A DNA stretch of 64,000 bases from Palsa-461 sp036844945 (GTDB taxonomy: Bacteria > Actinomycetota > Acidimicrobiia > Acidimicrobiales > RAAP-2), in the NCBI GenBank assembly GCA_036844945.1, contig DAIUEV010000004.1, positions 39,724 through 103,723 of the forward strand. The letters run 5' to 3'. Positions 50,980 through 59,896 of the stretch are shown here, piece by piece. Numbering within the stretch: position 1 is the first letter of the stretch; the number at the start of each line of letters is the position of its first letter. The notes beneath the pieces are model-generated. The model was given only the letters and a program-made list of their open reading frames with translations. It made no database searches and was not told where the DNA came from. The translations under genes and the position numbers were made by a program.

Positions 50980-51762
50980 ATGCCCTGGGTCGACGTGAAC
51001 GGCACGGATGTCTACTACCACGAGGAGGGAGAGGGTCAGCCGTTCGTCTTCCTCCACGGGATGACGTCGTGCGGTGAGGCGTGGTTCCAGCAGTTCGCGG
51101 CCTTCCGGGACCGGTTCCGGGTGATCGCGTACGACAGCGTCAACCACGGTCACTCGTCCAACTCGCCCCGCGACGAGCCCGAGCCCGACCGCGCCGACGA
51201 GCTCGAGGGCTTCCTCGCCGCCCTCGGCATCGACCGACCCATCCTGGCCGGTAACTCGATGGGCGGCGCGACGCTCCTCCGGTGGGCGGCGCGTCACCCG
51301 GACGACGCGATCGCCCTGATCCCGTCGGGTTCGGGGATCCCGCGTGATGCGTCGGCGGCGGCGATGCCCCCACGGGGCGGGCCCATCGACGTCGAGACGA
51401 TCTTCCTCCCCTTCGGTGACTCGCTGACCGAGCGTCTCAAGGAGGAGAGGCCGGTTCTGTACGACCGCTACTACCGGATCCGCTCGACCGCCACCCGCAT
51501 CGAGGCGCTCCGCCATCCCCGTCAGCGGACTGCCGTCAACCCCTCGCGCGAGGAGCTGCCGGACCTCATCTCAAAGGTGAGCTCGCCGATGCTGGTCATC
51601 GTCGGCGGGATCGACCGGGCGGTGCCCGCCGCCGAGCACCTGCACGAGCTGGTGCCCGACAGCCGGCTGAAGGTCATCGAGGGCGCGCCCCACAACGTGT
51701 ACTGGGAGGCCGCCGACGAGTACAACGCGGCGGCGTCGGGGTTCCTGGCCGAGGTCGCCTAA
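50980..51762 (+). CDS. Alpha/beta hydrolase
   Basis: A 260-residue soluble hydrolase. HGMTSCGEAW forms the oxyanion region, GNSMGG the nucleophile elbow, VGGIDRAV the acid and APHNVYWE the histidine. Without signal peptide, so cytosolic. Could be an esterase, lactonase or C-C bond hydrolase. ATG with GGGAAGGAGAG 5-12 bases upstream. It follows the PanE-like gene on the same strand and is probably co-transcribed. Confidence 0.88.
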   Translation: MPWVDVNGTDVYYHEEGEGQPFVFLHGMTSCGEAWFQQFAAFRDRFRVIAYDSVNHGHSSNSPRDEPEPDRADELEGFLAALGIDRPILAGNSMGGATLLRWAARHPDDAIALIPSGSGIPRDASAAAMPPRGGPIDVETIFLPFGDSLTERLKEERPVLYDRYYRIRSTATRIEALRHPRQRTAVNPSREELPDLISKVSSPMLVIVGGIDRAVPAAEHLHELVPDSRLKVIEGAPHNVYWEAADEYNAAASGFLAEVA

Positions 51763-51769
51763 GCGAGGT

Positions 51770-52963
51770 TCAGCCGGACGATGGCTGGAGCGCCTCCTCG
51801 GCTCTTGACTCGGCGATGGCGCGCCAGGTCATGACTCCGAGCAAGGCCGCGCCGGCCAGCGTCAGCGAGTCGGCGAGCACCGCCCCGAACCAGCCGGAGA
51901 GCGGCCACCAGTAGGGCTCAGCGAAGGCGATCAGGGTCGCGACGGCGAGGGCGACGACCACGGCCCGGTCGGTTCCGCGCCGTTCGATCAGCACGACCGG
52001 CGTCAGGACCAGCCACGACCAGTGGTGTGACCAGGAGATCGGGCTGGCGAGCAGTTCGGCCAGAGCGAGCACGAGCAGGGCGTCGACCCTCCGGCCCCGC
52101 GCCACGAGACGTTGGGCCGCCACCACGGCCGTTGCCACGGTGAGCAGGGACGCGAGCACCCACAGGACGGCGATGCCCGTCCCGGAGTGGAAGGGGACCC
52201 GGTGCAGGAGGCCGTTCCAGGACTGGTTGCTGACGAAGCCCGGTCGGCCCGTCCGGCTCGGGTGGAAGGCGTCGTCAACCCAATACTTGGTGGAGGCAGT
52301 AGGGAGGATCGCCCAGGAGAGCCCGGTGGCGGCGACGAACGTGACGGCGCCCCGGAGGGCGGCACGACGGTCCCGTTCCACGAGGAAGTAGGCCAGGTAA
52401 AGGAGAGGGGTCAGCTTGATCGCCGCCGCCACTCCGACCAGCACACCCCGACCACGGCCCCGGATTCGCAGGATGTCGACCGCGATCATCACCATCAGCA
52501 GCGCGTTGATCTGCCCGTAGTCGAGGTTGCTCCGGACGGGCTCGAGCGCAATCGAGGCAACGGCGCCGCCGAGCACCGCGAAGGCGAGCGCTCGGCGCCG
52601 AGAGAGACCAAGGCATTCGAGTAGAGCGAGGTACAACACGCCGCACAGCGCTGCCTCGTTCAGCACCCACCACACCGCCTTCACGACACCGAGCGGCCCG
52701 AATGAGAGCGGGCTCAGGACCAGCAGCGCGAAGGGCGGGTAGGTGAAGGGGAGCTGGCTCGGCGTGAAGCGGCCGAGGTACGGCGAGCCGTGGCCGCGGA
52801 GGAACGCCGCGGCGTCGCGATAGACGCGCAGGTCGATCGCCCAGGTCGCCCCCCAGTGCACCAGGTAGAAGACGATGAAGGTCCAGACGAGGACGGCGAC
52901 CACCAGAACCCGGCGTTCGGTGAGCCGTGGCGCGGGCATCCGGCCGGGGAGTTGCGCCGCCAT
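51770..52963 (-). CDS. GT87-type polyprenyl-phosphate mannosyltransferase-like protein (DUF2029)
   Basis: A 397-residue membrane protein with about ten helices. An early DLRVYRDAAAFLRG holds the catalytic aspartate region typical of GT-C glycosyltransferases of the DUF2029/GT87 family, followed by TYPPFALLVLSPLS. These enzymes add mannose or arabinose from a lipid donor to envelope glycans (PimE and related). Exact sugar unknown. ATG start; divergent from the ABC transporter. Confidence 0.85.
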   Translation of the reverse strand: MAAQLPGRMPAPRLTERRVLVVAVLVWTFIVFYLVHWGATWAIDLRVYRDAAAFLRGHGSPYLGRFTPSQLPFTYPPFALLVLSPLSFGPLGVVKAVWWVLNEAALCGVLYLALLECLGLSRRRALAFAVLGGAVASIALEPVRSNLDYGQINALLMVMIAVDILRIRGRGRGVLVGVAAAIKLTPLLYLAYFLVERDRRAALRGAVTFVAATGLSWAILPTASTKYWVDDAFHPSRTGRPGFVSNQSWNGLLHRVPFHSGTGIAVLWVLASLLTVATAVVAAQRLVARGRRVDALLVLALAELLASPISWSHHWSWLVLTPVVLIERRGTDRAVVVALAVATLIAFAEPYWWPLSGWFGAVLADSLTLAGAALLGVMTWRAIAESRAEEALQPSSG

Positions 52964-53039
52964 AGTGTCGATGCTGACACAGGCGTCCCGATCCGGGCGG
53001 CGAAGGCTGCACCGGCCGGACCGTGTGCGCCGGTGCCCC

Positions 53040-53045
53040 TACGAT
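53040..53045 (+). promoter_or_regulatory. Predicted -10 (TACGAT), leaderless ABC gene
   Basis: TACGAT ends 6 bases before the GTG of the ABC ATPase gene, in the 88-base divergent gap. Confidence 0.5.
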
Positions 53046-53051
53046 CGAGCC

Positions 53052-54050
53052 GTGACCGCGGTGCAGGCCCCCGACGCGAGGAGCGGTGCGAAAGGGGACG
53101 GCGCACAGGCCGTCATCCACACCGAGGACCTGACCAAGGTGTACGCCGGCACGGACTTCGCCGCCGTCGATCACCTCAATCTCGACGTAACCGCCGGTGA
53201 GATCTTCGGCCTCCTCGGTCCGAACGGAGCGGGAAAGACCACCACCGCGGGGATCCTCACGACGCGGGTCGTCCCGACGTCGGGACGCGGGTTCGTCGCC
53301 GGGATCGACGTGGCGCGACACCCGGCCCTGGTCAAGCAGGTGTGCGGGATCGTCTCGCAGGAGAACACCCTCGACCGCCAGCTGAACGTGTGGGAGAACC
53401 TCTACTTCCACGGTCGGCTGTTCGGGATGGGCGCACGCGCGTCCCGTCAGACCGCCGACGAGCTGCTCGAGCAATTCCAGCTGTCGAGGTGGGCGAAGGC
53501 CTCGATCTACGCGCTGTCAGGCGGGATGGCCCAGCGGCTGATGGTGGCCCGGGCCATCTTCCACCGGCCCACGGTCCTGTTTCTCGACGAGCCGACCGCC
53601 GGCCTCGACCCGCAGAGCCGGCTCGTCCTCTGGGACCTGCTCGGTGAGCTCAACTCGGAGGGCCAGACGATCATGCTCACCACCCACTACATGGAGGAGG
53701 CCGATCGGCTGTGCGGACGGGTGGCGATCATGGACCACGGCCGGATCCTCGCCCTCGACACCCCTGAGCAGCTCAAGCTGAGCCTCGCCGCTGACACCGT
53801 GGTCACGATGCGGACGAGCGGCGATCCAGTTCGCTTGGAGCAGCTCCTGAACGACGGGATCGAAGGGGTGACCCGGCACCGCGTCCACGGCAGCAGCGTT
53901 GAGCTCCACGTGAAGGGCGGCCCCCGGGTGGTGCCGGGGATCGTCTCTCTGGCCGAGCGCGACGGCTTCGAAATCGTCGACCTCTCAATTTCGGAGACGA
54001 CGCTCGAGACGGTGTTCATCAACCTGACCGGAAGGGAGCTCCGGGAGTGA
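53052..54050 (+). CDS. ABC transporter ATP-binding protein (DrrA-like)
   Basis: A 332-residue ATPase. Walker A is GPNGAGKTTT, signature LSGGMAQRL, Walker B VLFLDEPTAGLDP and the switch histidine TTHYMEEA. The C-terminal 90-residue extension (GDPVRLEQLLNDGIEGV...) is as in DrrA/NodI drug or lipid exporters. Coupled through a GTGA overlap to the permease gene. The exported substrate is unknown. Confidence 0.92.
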   Translation: MTAVQAPDARSGAKGDGAQAVIHTEDLTKVYAGTDFAAVDHLNLDVTAGEIFGLLGPNGAGKTTTAGILTTRVVPTSGRGFVAGIDVARHPALVKQVCGIVSQENTLDRQLNVWENLYFHGRLFGMGARASRQTADELLEQFQLSRWAKASIYALSGGMAQRLMVARAIFHRPTVLFLDEPTAGLDPQSRLVLWDLLGELNSEGQTIMLTTHYMEEADRLCGRVAIMDHGRILALDTPEQLKLSLAADTVVTMRTSGDPVRLEQLLNDGIEGVTRHRVHGSSVELHVKGGPRVVPGIVSLAERDGFEIVDLSISETTLETVFINLTGRELRE

Positions 54051-54931
54051 CCGGGACCTCGGTCGTGAAAGCTACGACTCCGGGTCGGATCGGGGATCGC
54101 CCGCTCCGTTCGGTGAGCGCCGCCAGCTGGACCGCGCTCGGGGCCCTCCTCCTCCGCGACCTCGTCGTCCTGCGCAAGCACATCTGGGAGTTCGTGCTGC
54201 GGACGCTGATCCAGCCGTTCTTGCTCTGCTTCGTCTTCCTCTACGTCTTCCCGAAGATCGGGCAGGGGATCGGGGGTCGGGGCACCACCGAGGAGTCTGC
54301 GTTCGCGACCATTCTCGTCCCGGGCGTCGTCGGGATCTCGATCATGTTCCAGGGGGTCCAGTCGATCGCCCTGGCGATGTCCCAGGAGTTCGGGTTCACC
54401 AGGGAGATCGAGGACCGTGTCCAGGCTCCGTGCCCGATCTGGCTGGTGGCGATCGCCAAGGTCCTGTCAGGGGCGGCCCAAGCGGTCCTGTCGGCGGTCA
54501 TCGTCCTGCCGATCGCAGCGGTTGTGCACGCGCCGGGTGTCGAGGCCCACCTCCACCTGCACTGGCTGCTGATCCTCACCCTCGTCCCGCTGGCGTGCAT
54601 CGCGATGGCGGGGCTCGGTCTCGTGCTGGGCACGAGCTTCGAGCCACGGAACATCGGTCTCATGTTCGGGTTCATCATCCTGCCGATCACGTTCCTCGGC
54701 GGGACCTACTACGGCTGGACGCGCCTCGCCCCGGTCACCGTGGGAGGTTGGCACTGGCTCCAGACGCTCGTGCTCGTCAACCCGCTCATCTACGTGAACG
54801 AGGGGATGCGAGCGGTCTTCACGAGCAGTCCCCACATCCACCTGTACGTGATCTACCCGGTCGTCGTCGGCTTCGGAGTCCTCTTCCTCACCATCGGGCT
54901 CAAGAACTTCCGGCGCCGGGTGCTGGCCTGA
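54047..54931 (+). CDS. ABC-2 type permease (DrrB-like)
   Basis: A 294-residue membrane protein with six helices of the ABC-2 type: VLRKHIWEFVLRTLIQPFLLCFVFLYVFP, GIMFQGVQSIALAMSQEFGFTREIEDRVQAPCPIWLVAIAKV and IGLMFGFIILPITFLGGTYYGWT. It forms an exporter with the preceding ATPase. GTG start overlapping the upstream stop. Confidence 0.9.
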   Translation: MTGTSVVKATTPGRIGDRPLRSVSAASWTALGALLLRDLVVLRKHIWEFVLRTLIQPFLLCFVFLYVFPKIGQGIGGRGTTEESAFATILVPGVVGISIMFQGVQSIALAMSQEFGFTREIEDRVQAPCPIWLVAIAKVLSGAAQAVLSAVIVLPIAAVVHAPGVEAHLHLHWLLILTLVPLACIAMAGLGLVLGTSFEPRNIGLMFGFIILPITFLGGTYYGWTRLAPVTVGGWHWLQTLVLVNPLIYVNEGMRAVFTSSPHIHLYVIYPVVVGFGVLFLTIGLKNFRRRVLA

Positions 54932-54986
54932 CGATCGCGACCATGTCTCGGCGGCCACCAGCGGCCGTGTGGCCCGCTTCGCCGGC

Positions 54987-56351
54987 ATGACGAAACTCGA
55001 GCCGTCGGTGGTCCGCGCCCTCACCGAGATCGTCGGTTCCGGCCACGTGCTGACCGATCCGGACGTGACCTCGGGCTACGCGACGGACTGGACCGGCCGG
55101 TTCGTCGGTTCGACGCCGGCGGTGGTGCGGCCCGGATCGACTGACGAGGTGCAGGCGGTCGTCGGGCTGTGCCGTCGCCACGGGGTCGGCCTCGCGCTGC
55201 AGGGCGGCAACACCGGGCTCTCGGGGGGCGCGGTGCCGCTCGCCGGCGAGGTGATCTGCAGCCTCCGCCGGTTGACCGGGATCGAGGTCGACGCGACGGA
55301 CGGGCAGGCGACGGTCGGTGCCGGGACGACCCTGGGCGACCTGCAGGCCGCGGCGCGAGCCGCCGGTTGGGACTACGGGGTCGACATCGCCAGCCGGGAC
55401 AGCGCGACGGTCGGCGGGACGGTCGCCACCAATGCCGGTGGGGTCCGGGTGCTCCGCTACGGCGACACCCGCGCCCAGCTGCTCGGGGTCAGCTCGGTGC
55501 TCGGCAGCGGCCTCGTGGTCTCCCACATGCAGGGGCTGCTCAAGGACAACACCGGGTACCACCTGGCCGGGCTCCTGTGCGGCAGCGAGGGGACTCTCGG
55601 CGTCGTGACCGAGGCGCGGGTGCGGCTCGTGCCGCGGAGTCCCGAGCGGGTGGTCGCGCTCCTCGCCTTCGGGGACGCGGGGGCGGCCGTCGAGGCCGCG
55701 TCGACGCTGCGCCGGGCGCTCACCTCGCTCTCGGCGGCCGAGCTCTTCTTCGCGGCCGGGATGACGCTCGTCCGGACGGAGCTCGGGCTGCCCGACCCCT
55801 TCGACCGCGCCCATGCCGCCTACCTCCTGGTGGAGGCGGCCGACGACCGCGACCCGACCCCGGCACTCTCGGAGGCGGTCGCGTCGGTGCCGGGCGTCGC
55901 CGACGCGGTCGTCGCTCCCGACGGGGCCCGGGCCGTCGAGCTGTGGCGCTACCGCGAGGGCCACACCGAGGCGATCAATCGCCGGGGGACACCGCACAAG
56001 CTCGACATCTCGGTGCCCGTCTCCTCGCTGCGGGAGTTCGTCGAGCGCGTCCCGCCGGTCGTGGCGGCGCTCCGGCCGGCCGCCGAGGTCTGGCTGTTCG
56101 GGCACGCCGCCGACGGCAACATCCACGTGAACCTGACCGGCGTGGATCCCGACGACGACGACGTCGACGAGGCGGTCTTCCAGCTGGCCGCGTCGTTCGG
56201 AGGGTCGGTGAGCGCCGAGCACGGGATCGGCACGGCCAAGCGGCGATGGCTCCGGCTGAACCGCTCCGACGCCGAGATCGAAGCGTTCGGCGCGATCAAG
56301 CGGGCGCTCGACCCCGACGGCATTCTCAATCCGAGCGTGCTGTTCGGCTGA
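54987..56351 (+). CDS. FAD-linked oxidase (GlcD / D-lactate dehydrogenase family)
   Basis: A 454-residue flavoprotein. The PCMH-type FAD domain includes PAVVRPGSTDEVQAVVGLCRRHGVGLALQGGNTGLSGGAVP and GTVATNAGGVRVLRYGDTR. The C-terminal FAD-oxidase domain ends HAADGNIHVNL... SVSAEHGIGTAKRRWL, with the conserved metal/substrate histidines. It oxidises a D-2-hydroxy acid such as lactate, glycolate or 2-hydroxyglutarate. ATG chosen; a GTG 18 bases upstream is also possible. Convergent with murD. Confidence 0.9.
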   Translation: MTKLEPSVVRALTEIVGSGHVLTDPDVTSGYATDWTGRFVGSTPAVVRPGSTDEVQAVVGLCRRHGVGLALQGGNTGLSGGAVPLAGEVICSLRRLTGIEVDATDGQATVGAGTTLGDLQAAARAAGWDYGVDIASRDSATVGGTVATNAGGVRVLRYGDTRAQLLGVSSVLGSGLVVSHMQGLLKDNTGYHLAGLLCGSEGTLGVVTEARVRLVPRSPERVVALLAFGDAGAAVEAASTLRRALTSLSAAELFFAAGMTLVRTELGLPDPFDRAHAAYLLVEAADDRDPTPALSEAVASVPGVADAVVAPDGARAVELWRYREGHTEAINRRGTPHKLDISVPVSSLREFVERVPPVVAALRPAAEVWLFGHAADGNIHVNLTGVDPDDDDVDEAVFQLAASFGGSVSAEHGIGTAKRRWLRLNRSDAEIEAFGAIKRALDPDGILNPSVLFG

Positions 56352-56363
56352 TCGGGCCGACCC

Positions 56364-57686
56364 TCAGGACGCGGCCAGCCGCTCCATCGCCCGGCGGAAG
56401 GCCTCGGCCCGCTCCTTGTAGTTGCGGAACTGGCCGAAGCTCGCCGCGCCCGGCGAGAGGAGGATGACCGCGCCGGGCGTCGCCCATGCGTACGCCTTGG
56501 CCACCGCGGTGTCGAGGTCGCCGGTGTCGTGGATTTCGGTGGCGTCCGACCCGACCCGCTCCACCGCCTCCTCGATGGCGACCCGGATCCGCGGGCCGTT
56601 GGCCGGAAGGGTGACGACATAGGTCGGGTCGGGACGCGCGGCGATGCGCTCGGCCAGCGGCGCGTAGTCGATGCCCCGGTCGGCCCCGCCGACCACGAGG
56701 GCGACCGGCCGCCCTTGGAACGCGTCCAGGGCGGCCATCGACGCGAGCGCGTTCGTCGACAGGCTGTCGTCGACAAAGCTGACCCCGCCCACCGTCCCGA
56801 TCTCCCGGAGCCGGCTGTCGAGCGGGACAAAACCGCGGGCCGCCCGAAGGAGCGCGTCGTCGTCGAGCCCGGGCACGCCGAGCGCCGCGAGACAGGCGCG
56901 GGCGATCCGCGCGTTGATCCGATTGTGCGACCCGAGGAGCCCGAGCGCCCCGACCCAGCGGTCCGGTGCGTCATTCACCCACTCGACCTGGGGCCCGAGC
57001 TGGGCCGCCTCGCGCCGCAGCTCCGGGCTCGTGCCGTTGGCGATCGTGAGCGACGCGCCGGGACGCGTGCACAGCGACAGCTTGTCCGCGTAGTAACGCT
57101 CGACGCTGCCGTGCCAGTCGAGGTGGTCGGGGTGCAGCGAGGTGACCGCGACGACCGGCGGGGCGCAGGTGAGGTCGGTCGCCTGGAAGCTGGACACCTC
57201 GACCGCGGTGAACTCGCTGCCCTGGTCGACTTCGGGGTCGTAGGGGACCCGCCCGATGTTCCCTCCGACGAGGCAGGGGTGGCCGAGCCCGGCGAGCAGG
57301 TGTCCGACGATCGAGGTGGTCGTGCTCTTGCCCTTCGTGCCCGTGATGCAGACCACCCGCTCGCGGTCCGCCTCCTCGAGCCACAGTCCGAGGCCGCCCA
57401 CCACCGCGACGCCCTGATCCTCCAGTGCCGACACGTCCGGGCGGTAGCGGCTGATCCCCGGTGTCTTCACCACCACCTCGCAGCGCGAGAGGGCCTCCCA
57501 TCCGCCGCCGGCGGTCGACCGGATCGGGATCCCCTCGGCGGAGGCGGCCGCGGGGTGGTCGTCGACGATCACCGGCGCGGCGCCCAGGGCGAGCAGCTTG
57601 CGCAGGTTGGCGCCGCCCTCGACCCCGAGGCCCCAGACGCCGACGGCCGCCCCGGCCAGGTCAGACCAGCAGATCTTGGGGGGCAA
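56364..57686 (-). CDS. murD: UDP-MurNAc-L-alanine:glutamate ligase (MurD, probably MurD2 type)
   Basis: A 440-residue Mur ligase. Rossmann start (VGVWGLGVEGGANLRKLL), P-loop GTKGKSTT, the HPDHLDWHGS segment, GSHNRINARIA and the C-terminal SPGAASFGQFRNYKERAEAF are present. It adds glutamate to UDP-MurNAc-L-Ala. Adjacent MurL suggests it adds L-glutamate that MurL then epimerises, as MurD2 does in Xanthomonas. The only possible starts near the family N-terminus are TTG (with AGGA upstream) and a CTG; TTG is used, which makes the gene overlap murL by 26 bases. Confidence 0.88.
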   Translation of the reverse strand: MPPKICWSDLAGAAVGVWGLGVEGGANLRKLLALGAAPVIVDDHPAAASAEGIPIRSTAGGGWEALSRCEVVVKTPGISRYRPDVSALEDQGVAVVGGLGLWLEEADRERVVCITGTKGKSTTTSIVGHLLAGLGHPCLVGGNIGRVPYDPEVDQGSEFTAVEVSSFQATDLTCAPPVVAVTSLHPDHLDWHGSVERYYADKLSLCTRPGASLTIANGTSPELRREAAQLGPQVEWVNDAPDRWVGALGLLGSHNRINARIARACLAALGVPGLDDDALLRAARGFVPLDSRLREIGTVGGVSFVDDSLSTNALASMAALDAFQGRPVALVVGGADRGIDYAPLAERIAARPDPTYVVTLPANGPRIRVAIEEAVERVGSDATEIHDTGDLDTAVAKAYAWATPGAVILLSPGAASFGQFRNYKERAEAFRRAMERLAAS

Positions 57687-58977
57687 AGTCCTGGGGGATG
57701 TCGTGGGGGCGGTGCGGGGCGAGCAGGCCGGCGGTGTCGGCGGGCCCGACCGCCGGCAGCTGGGAGGACAGTCGCTGCAGGATCTCGGTGCCGGCGCGGT
57801 CGGTCCGGGCCGCCGCGAGCACGGCGGCCGCCGCGCACTCGCCCACCTCGCCCACGCACTCGAAGGGCTTCGGGTCCGGGGTGAGGCCCACGAGGACCGC
57901 GAACCGCTCGGCCAGCTGTGGACGGGCCAGCGGCTCGCGCCCGTCGAAGATCGACTCGAGCTCGGTGCGGGCGAGGAACGGGGCCAGCACGAGGTCGATG
58001 AAGCAACACTTGTCACATTCGCCGCACCAACGTTCGAGCCGCCGGGCCGGATCGGTCGTGAAGGCCCGGTTGCAGCTGTGGAAGTGCGGGTGGTACTCGG
58101 GGAATCGGGCGAACCGTTCGGCCACCCACAGCTCGGTGTACGGACGCAGCAGCGAGAACGCCCGGGGCCGTTCGCCCAACGCGGCACCGAGGGCGTGCGC
58201 GAACGCGGTCTCGAACTCCCGGCTCTTCGAGTACTGGTGGTTCACGGTTGTGCCGTCGACGACCAGGTTGCCCGCGGAGGCCGACCACTCGTTGGACATC
58301 ACGACGGTGTCATGCCCGGTCCCGGCCGCCGCCAACACCGCCAGGGCGGTGATCACACCGGTGATCGGGACGTGCCCCTGGAGGAACCCGGTGACCGACT
58401 CGGGCTCGAGCAGCTGGGGGTCGAGATGCCGGGTCGCCCGCACGACCGGCAGGCCGGTCACCGGCACCACCCGCTCGATCGCCGCGAACGGCGCGTCCGG
58501 GGGGGAGACCACGAAGAGGGAGGCGCCGGGATGGCCCCGCCGCACCTCCTCGACGGCCACGATCGAGTCGATCCCGCCGCCGAAGGGGACGAGCGGGCGG
58601 CCGGTCGGTCGCGTCGGGGCCACCGGCGGCGCCGCCGAGACCGCCGCCCTGATCTCGAGGGCCGCGAGGTCGAGCCGATTGCGGAAGGCGAACTCGCCGA
58701 GACCCTTGCGATAGAAGTCCTCGAGGAGCGCGCGCTCGGCGCTCCGGAGGGCGACGTCGACGTCGACCACCGGCGGCGCCGCGGTCTTGTAGTACGAGAC
58801 CCCGGTCAGGAGGTAGGCGAGGCGGGCCGCCTCGGCCGCCGCCGGCGTGTCCCAGTCACCCTTGCCGAGCTCCACGCGCTCGACGAACGACCGGGGCCCG
58901 AGCGAGTAGCGGCAGGTGAGGGTCCCGGTGGCCGTGTCGAGCTCGTGGCCCCGGTAGGAGAAGGGCTCGGCGCTCAC
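57661..58977 (-). CDS. murL: MurL-like UDP-MurNAc-L-Ala-L-glutamate epimerase
   Basis: A 438-residue protein. A PP-loop-like PFGGGIDSIVAVE lies near the centre, followed by MSNEWSASAGN, HFHSCNRAF and WCGECDKCCFIDLVLAPFL with a cysteine cluster. This pattern matches MurL, which epimerises the terminal L-Glu of UDP-MurNAc-L-Ala-L-Glu to D-Glu using ATP. Its neighbour is a MurD and the gene before it a PgeF homolog, so the operon makes and proofreads peptidoglycan precursors. If right, glutamate racemase MurI would be dispensable or absent. The GTG start overlaps the pgeF stop. Confidence 0.8.
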   Translation of the reverse strand: MSAEPFSYRGHELDTATGTLTCRYSLGPRSFVERVELGKGDWDTPAAAEAARLAYLLTGVSYYKTAAPPVVDVDVALRSAERALLEDFYRKGLGEFAFRNRLDLAALEIRAAVSAAPPVAPTRPTGRPLVPFGGGIDSIVAVEEVRRGHPGASLFVVSPPDAPFAAIERVVPVTGLPVVRATRHLDPQLLEPESVTGFLQGHVPITGVITALAVLAAAGTGHDTVVMSNEWSASAGNLVVDGTTVNHQYSKSREFETAFAHALGAALGERPRAFSLLRPYTELWVAERFARFPEYHPHFHSCNRAFTTDPARRLERWCGECDKCCFIDLVLAPFLARTELESIFDGREPLARPQLAERFAVLVGLTPDPKPFECVGEVGECAAAAVLAAARTDRAGTEILQRLSSQLPAVGPADTAGLLAPHRPHDIPQDFAPQDLLV

Positions 58978-59819
58978 GAGCGGATCCGGGCGAGCAGCCC
59001 GAAGCGCCCGCATGTCCCTTCCTGACGGGCGCTGAAGAACGGGCCGGGCGGCCCGGTCCGGACCCCCGTGTCGACGATCTGGGCGGCGGGCACCCCGGCC
59101 CGGACGAGGACCGCCCGCACGGTGGAGGCGAGATCGAAGAAGAAGTGGCCGGCCCGGCCGGGCCGCCAGGTCGGGGACCCCGCTCCGAGGTGGGCCAGCG
59201 CGGCGTCGACGACGTCGGGGCCGACCTCGTACTCGTCGGCGGCGATCGTCGGCCCGACCGCGACGACCGTCCGCCGGGGTGTCGCCCCGAGCGCCGCCAT
59301 CGAGTCCAGCGTCGACTCGAGGACGCCATGCAGCGCCCCTCTCCAGCCCGCGTGCGCGCACCCGAGCACCCGGGCCTCGGGGTCGAAGAGGACGACCGGC
59401 GCGCAGTCGGCGACGAGGACCGTGAGGACCACGCCGGGCGCCGCGGTGACCATCGCGTCGACCTCGACGAGGGCGGTGTCGGCGGAGCGGGCCCCGCGAC
59501 CGCGATCGGCGTCGCCGACCGCCGCGGCACGGGTGCCGTGGACCTGGTTCGCCACGACCAGGTCGTCAACCGACGCGCCGAGAGCCGCCGCGGCCCGCCG
59601 CCGGTTCTCGAGCACCGCCGCGGGGTCGTCGCCGACGTGCAGGGCGAGGTTGAGCGAGGCGAAGGGATCGATCGAGACCCCTCCGTGGCGGGTGGTCACC
59701 GCCGCTTCGATCCCCAGGTCGTCGAGCCCGTCCCAGGTCAGGAGGTCGAGGCCGTCGCGACCAGCCACACGGGACGGGCTCGCGGTGTCGAGGTGGACCC
59801 GTGCGTCGGAGGGGGACAT
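58974..59819 (-). CDS. pgeF: LACC1/YfiH-family protein, peptidoglycan editing factor-like
   Basis: A roughly 281-residue protein with the LACC1 signature: NQVHGTRA, VLVADCAPVVLFDP and AHAGWRGALHGV, giving the His-Cys-His zinc site. E. coli YfiH (PgeF) hydrolyses wrongly built UDP-MurNAc-L-Ser, while other members act on purine nucleosides. Co-localisation with murL and murD favours the editing role. I use the second ATG because the first 12 residues of the longer frame are Arg/Pro-rich and lie in the promoter of the divergent sigma gene. Confidence 0.85.
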   Translation of the reverse strand: MSPSDARVHLDTASPSRVAGRDGLDLLTWDGLDDLGIEAAVTTRHGGVSIDPFASLNLALHVGDDPAAVLENRRRAAAALGASVDDLVVANQVHGTRAAAVGDADRGRGARSADTALVEVDAMVTAAPGVVLTVLVADCAPVVLFDPEARVLGCAHAGWRGALHGVLESTLDSMAALGATPRRTVVAVGPTIAADEYEVGPDVVDAALAHLGAGSPTWRPGRAGHFFFDLASTVRAVLVRAGVPAAQIVDTGVRTGPPGPFFSARQEGTCGRFGLLARIRS

Positions 59820-59884
59820 GCGCCGAATCAGGTTAGTGGGCCGTCCCCTGGGCACCCCGGTGCCGGGCCGGACGGCCGGATGAC

Positions 59885-59890
59885 TAGGGT
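59885..59890 (+). promoter_or_regulatory. Predicted -10 (TAGGGT), leaderless sigR-like gene
   Basis: TAGGGT ends 6 bases before the ATG of the ECF sigma factor. No obvious SigR-type GGAAT/GTT autoregulatory promoter is seen just upstream. Confidence 0.5.
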
Positions 59891-59896
59891 GCCCAC

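Noticed and set aside
57687..58187. Extension of the MurD frame upstream to 58187
   Set aside because: That part lies inside murL in another frame, is Arg/Ser/Pro-rich and has no Mur-ligase content; the TTG at 57686 fits the family start.
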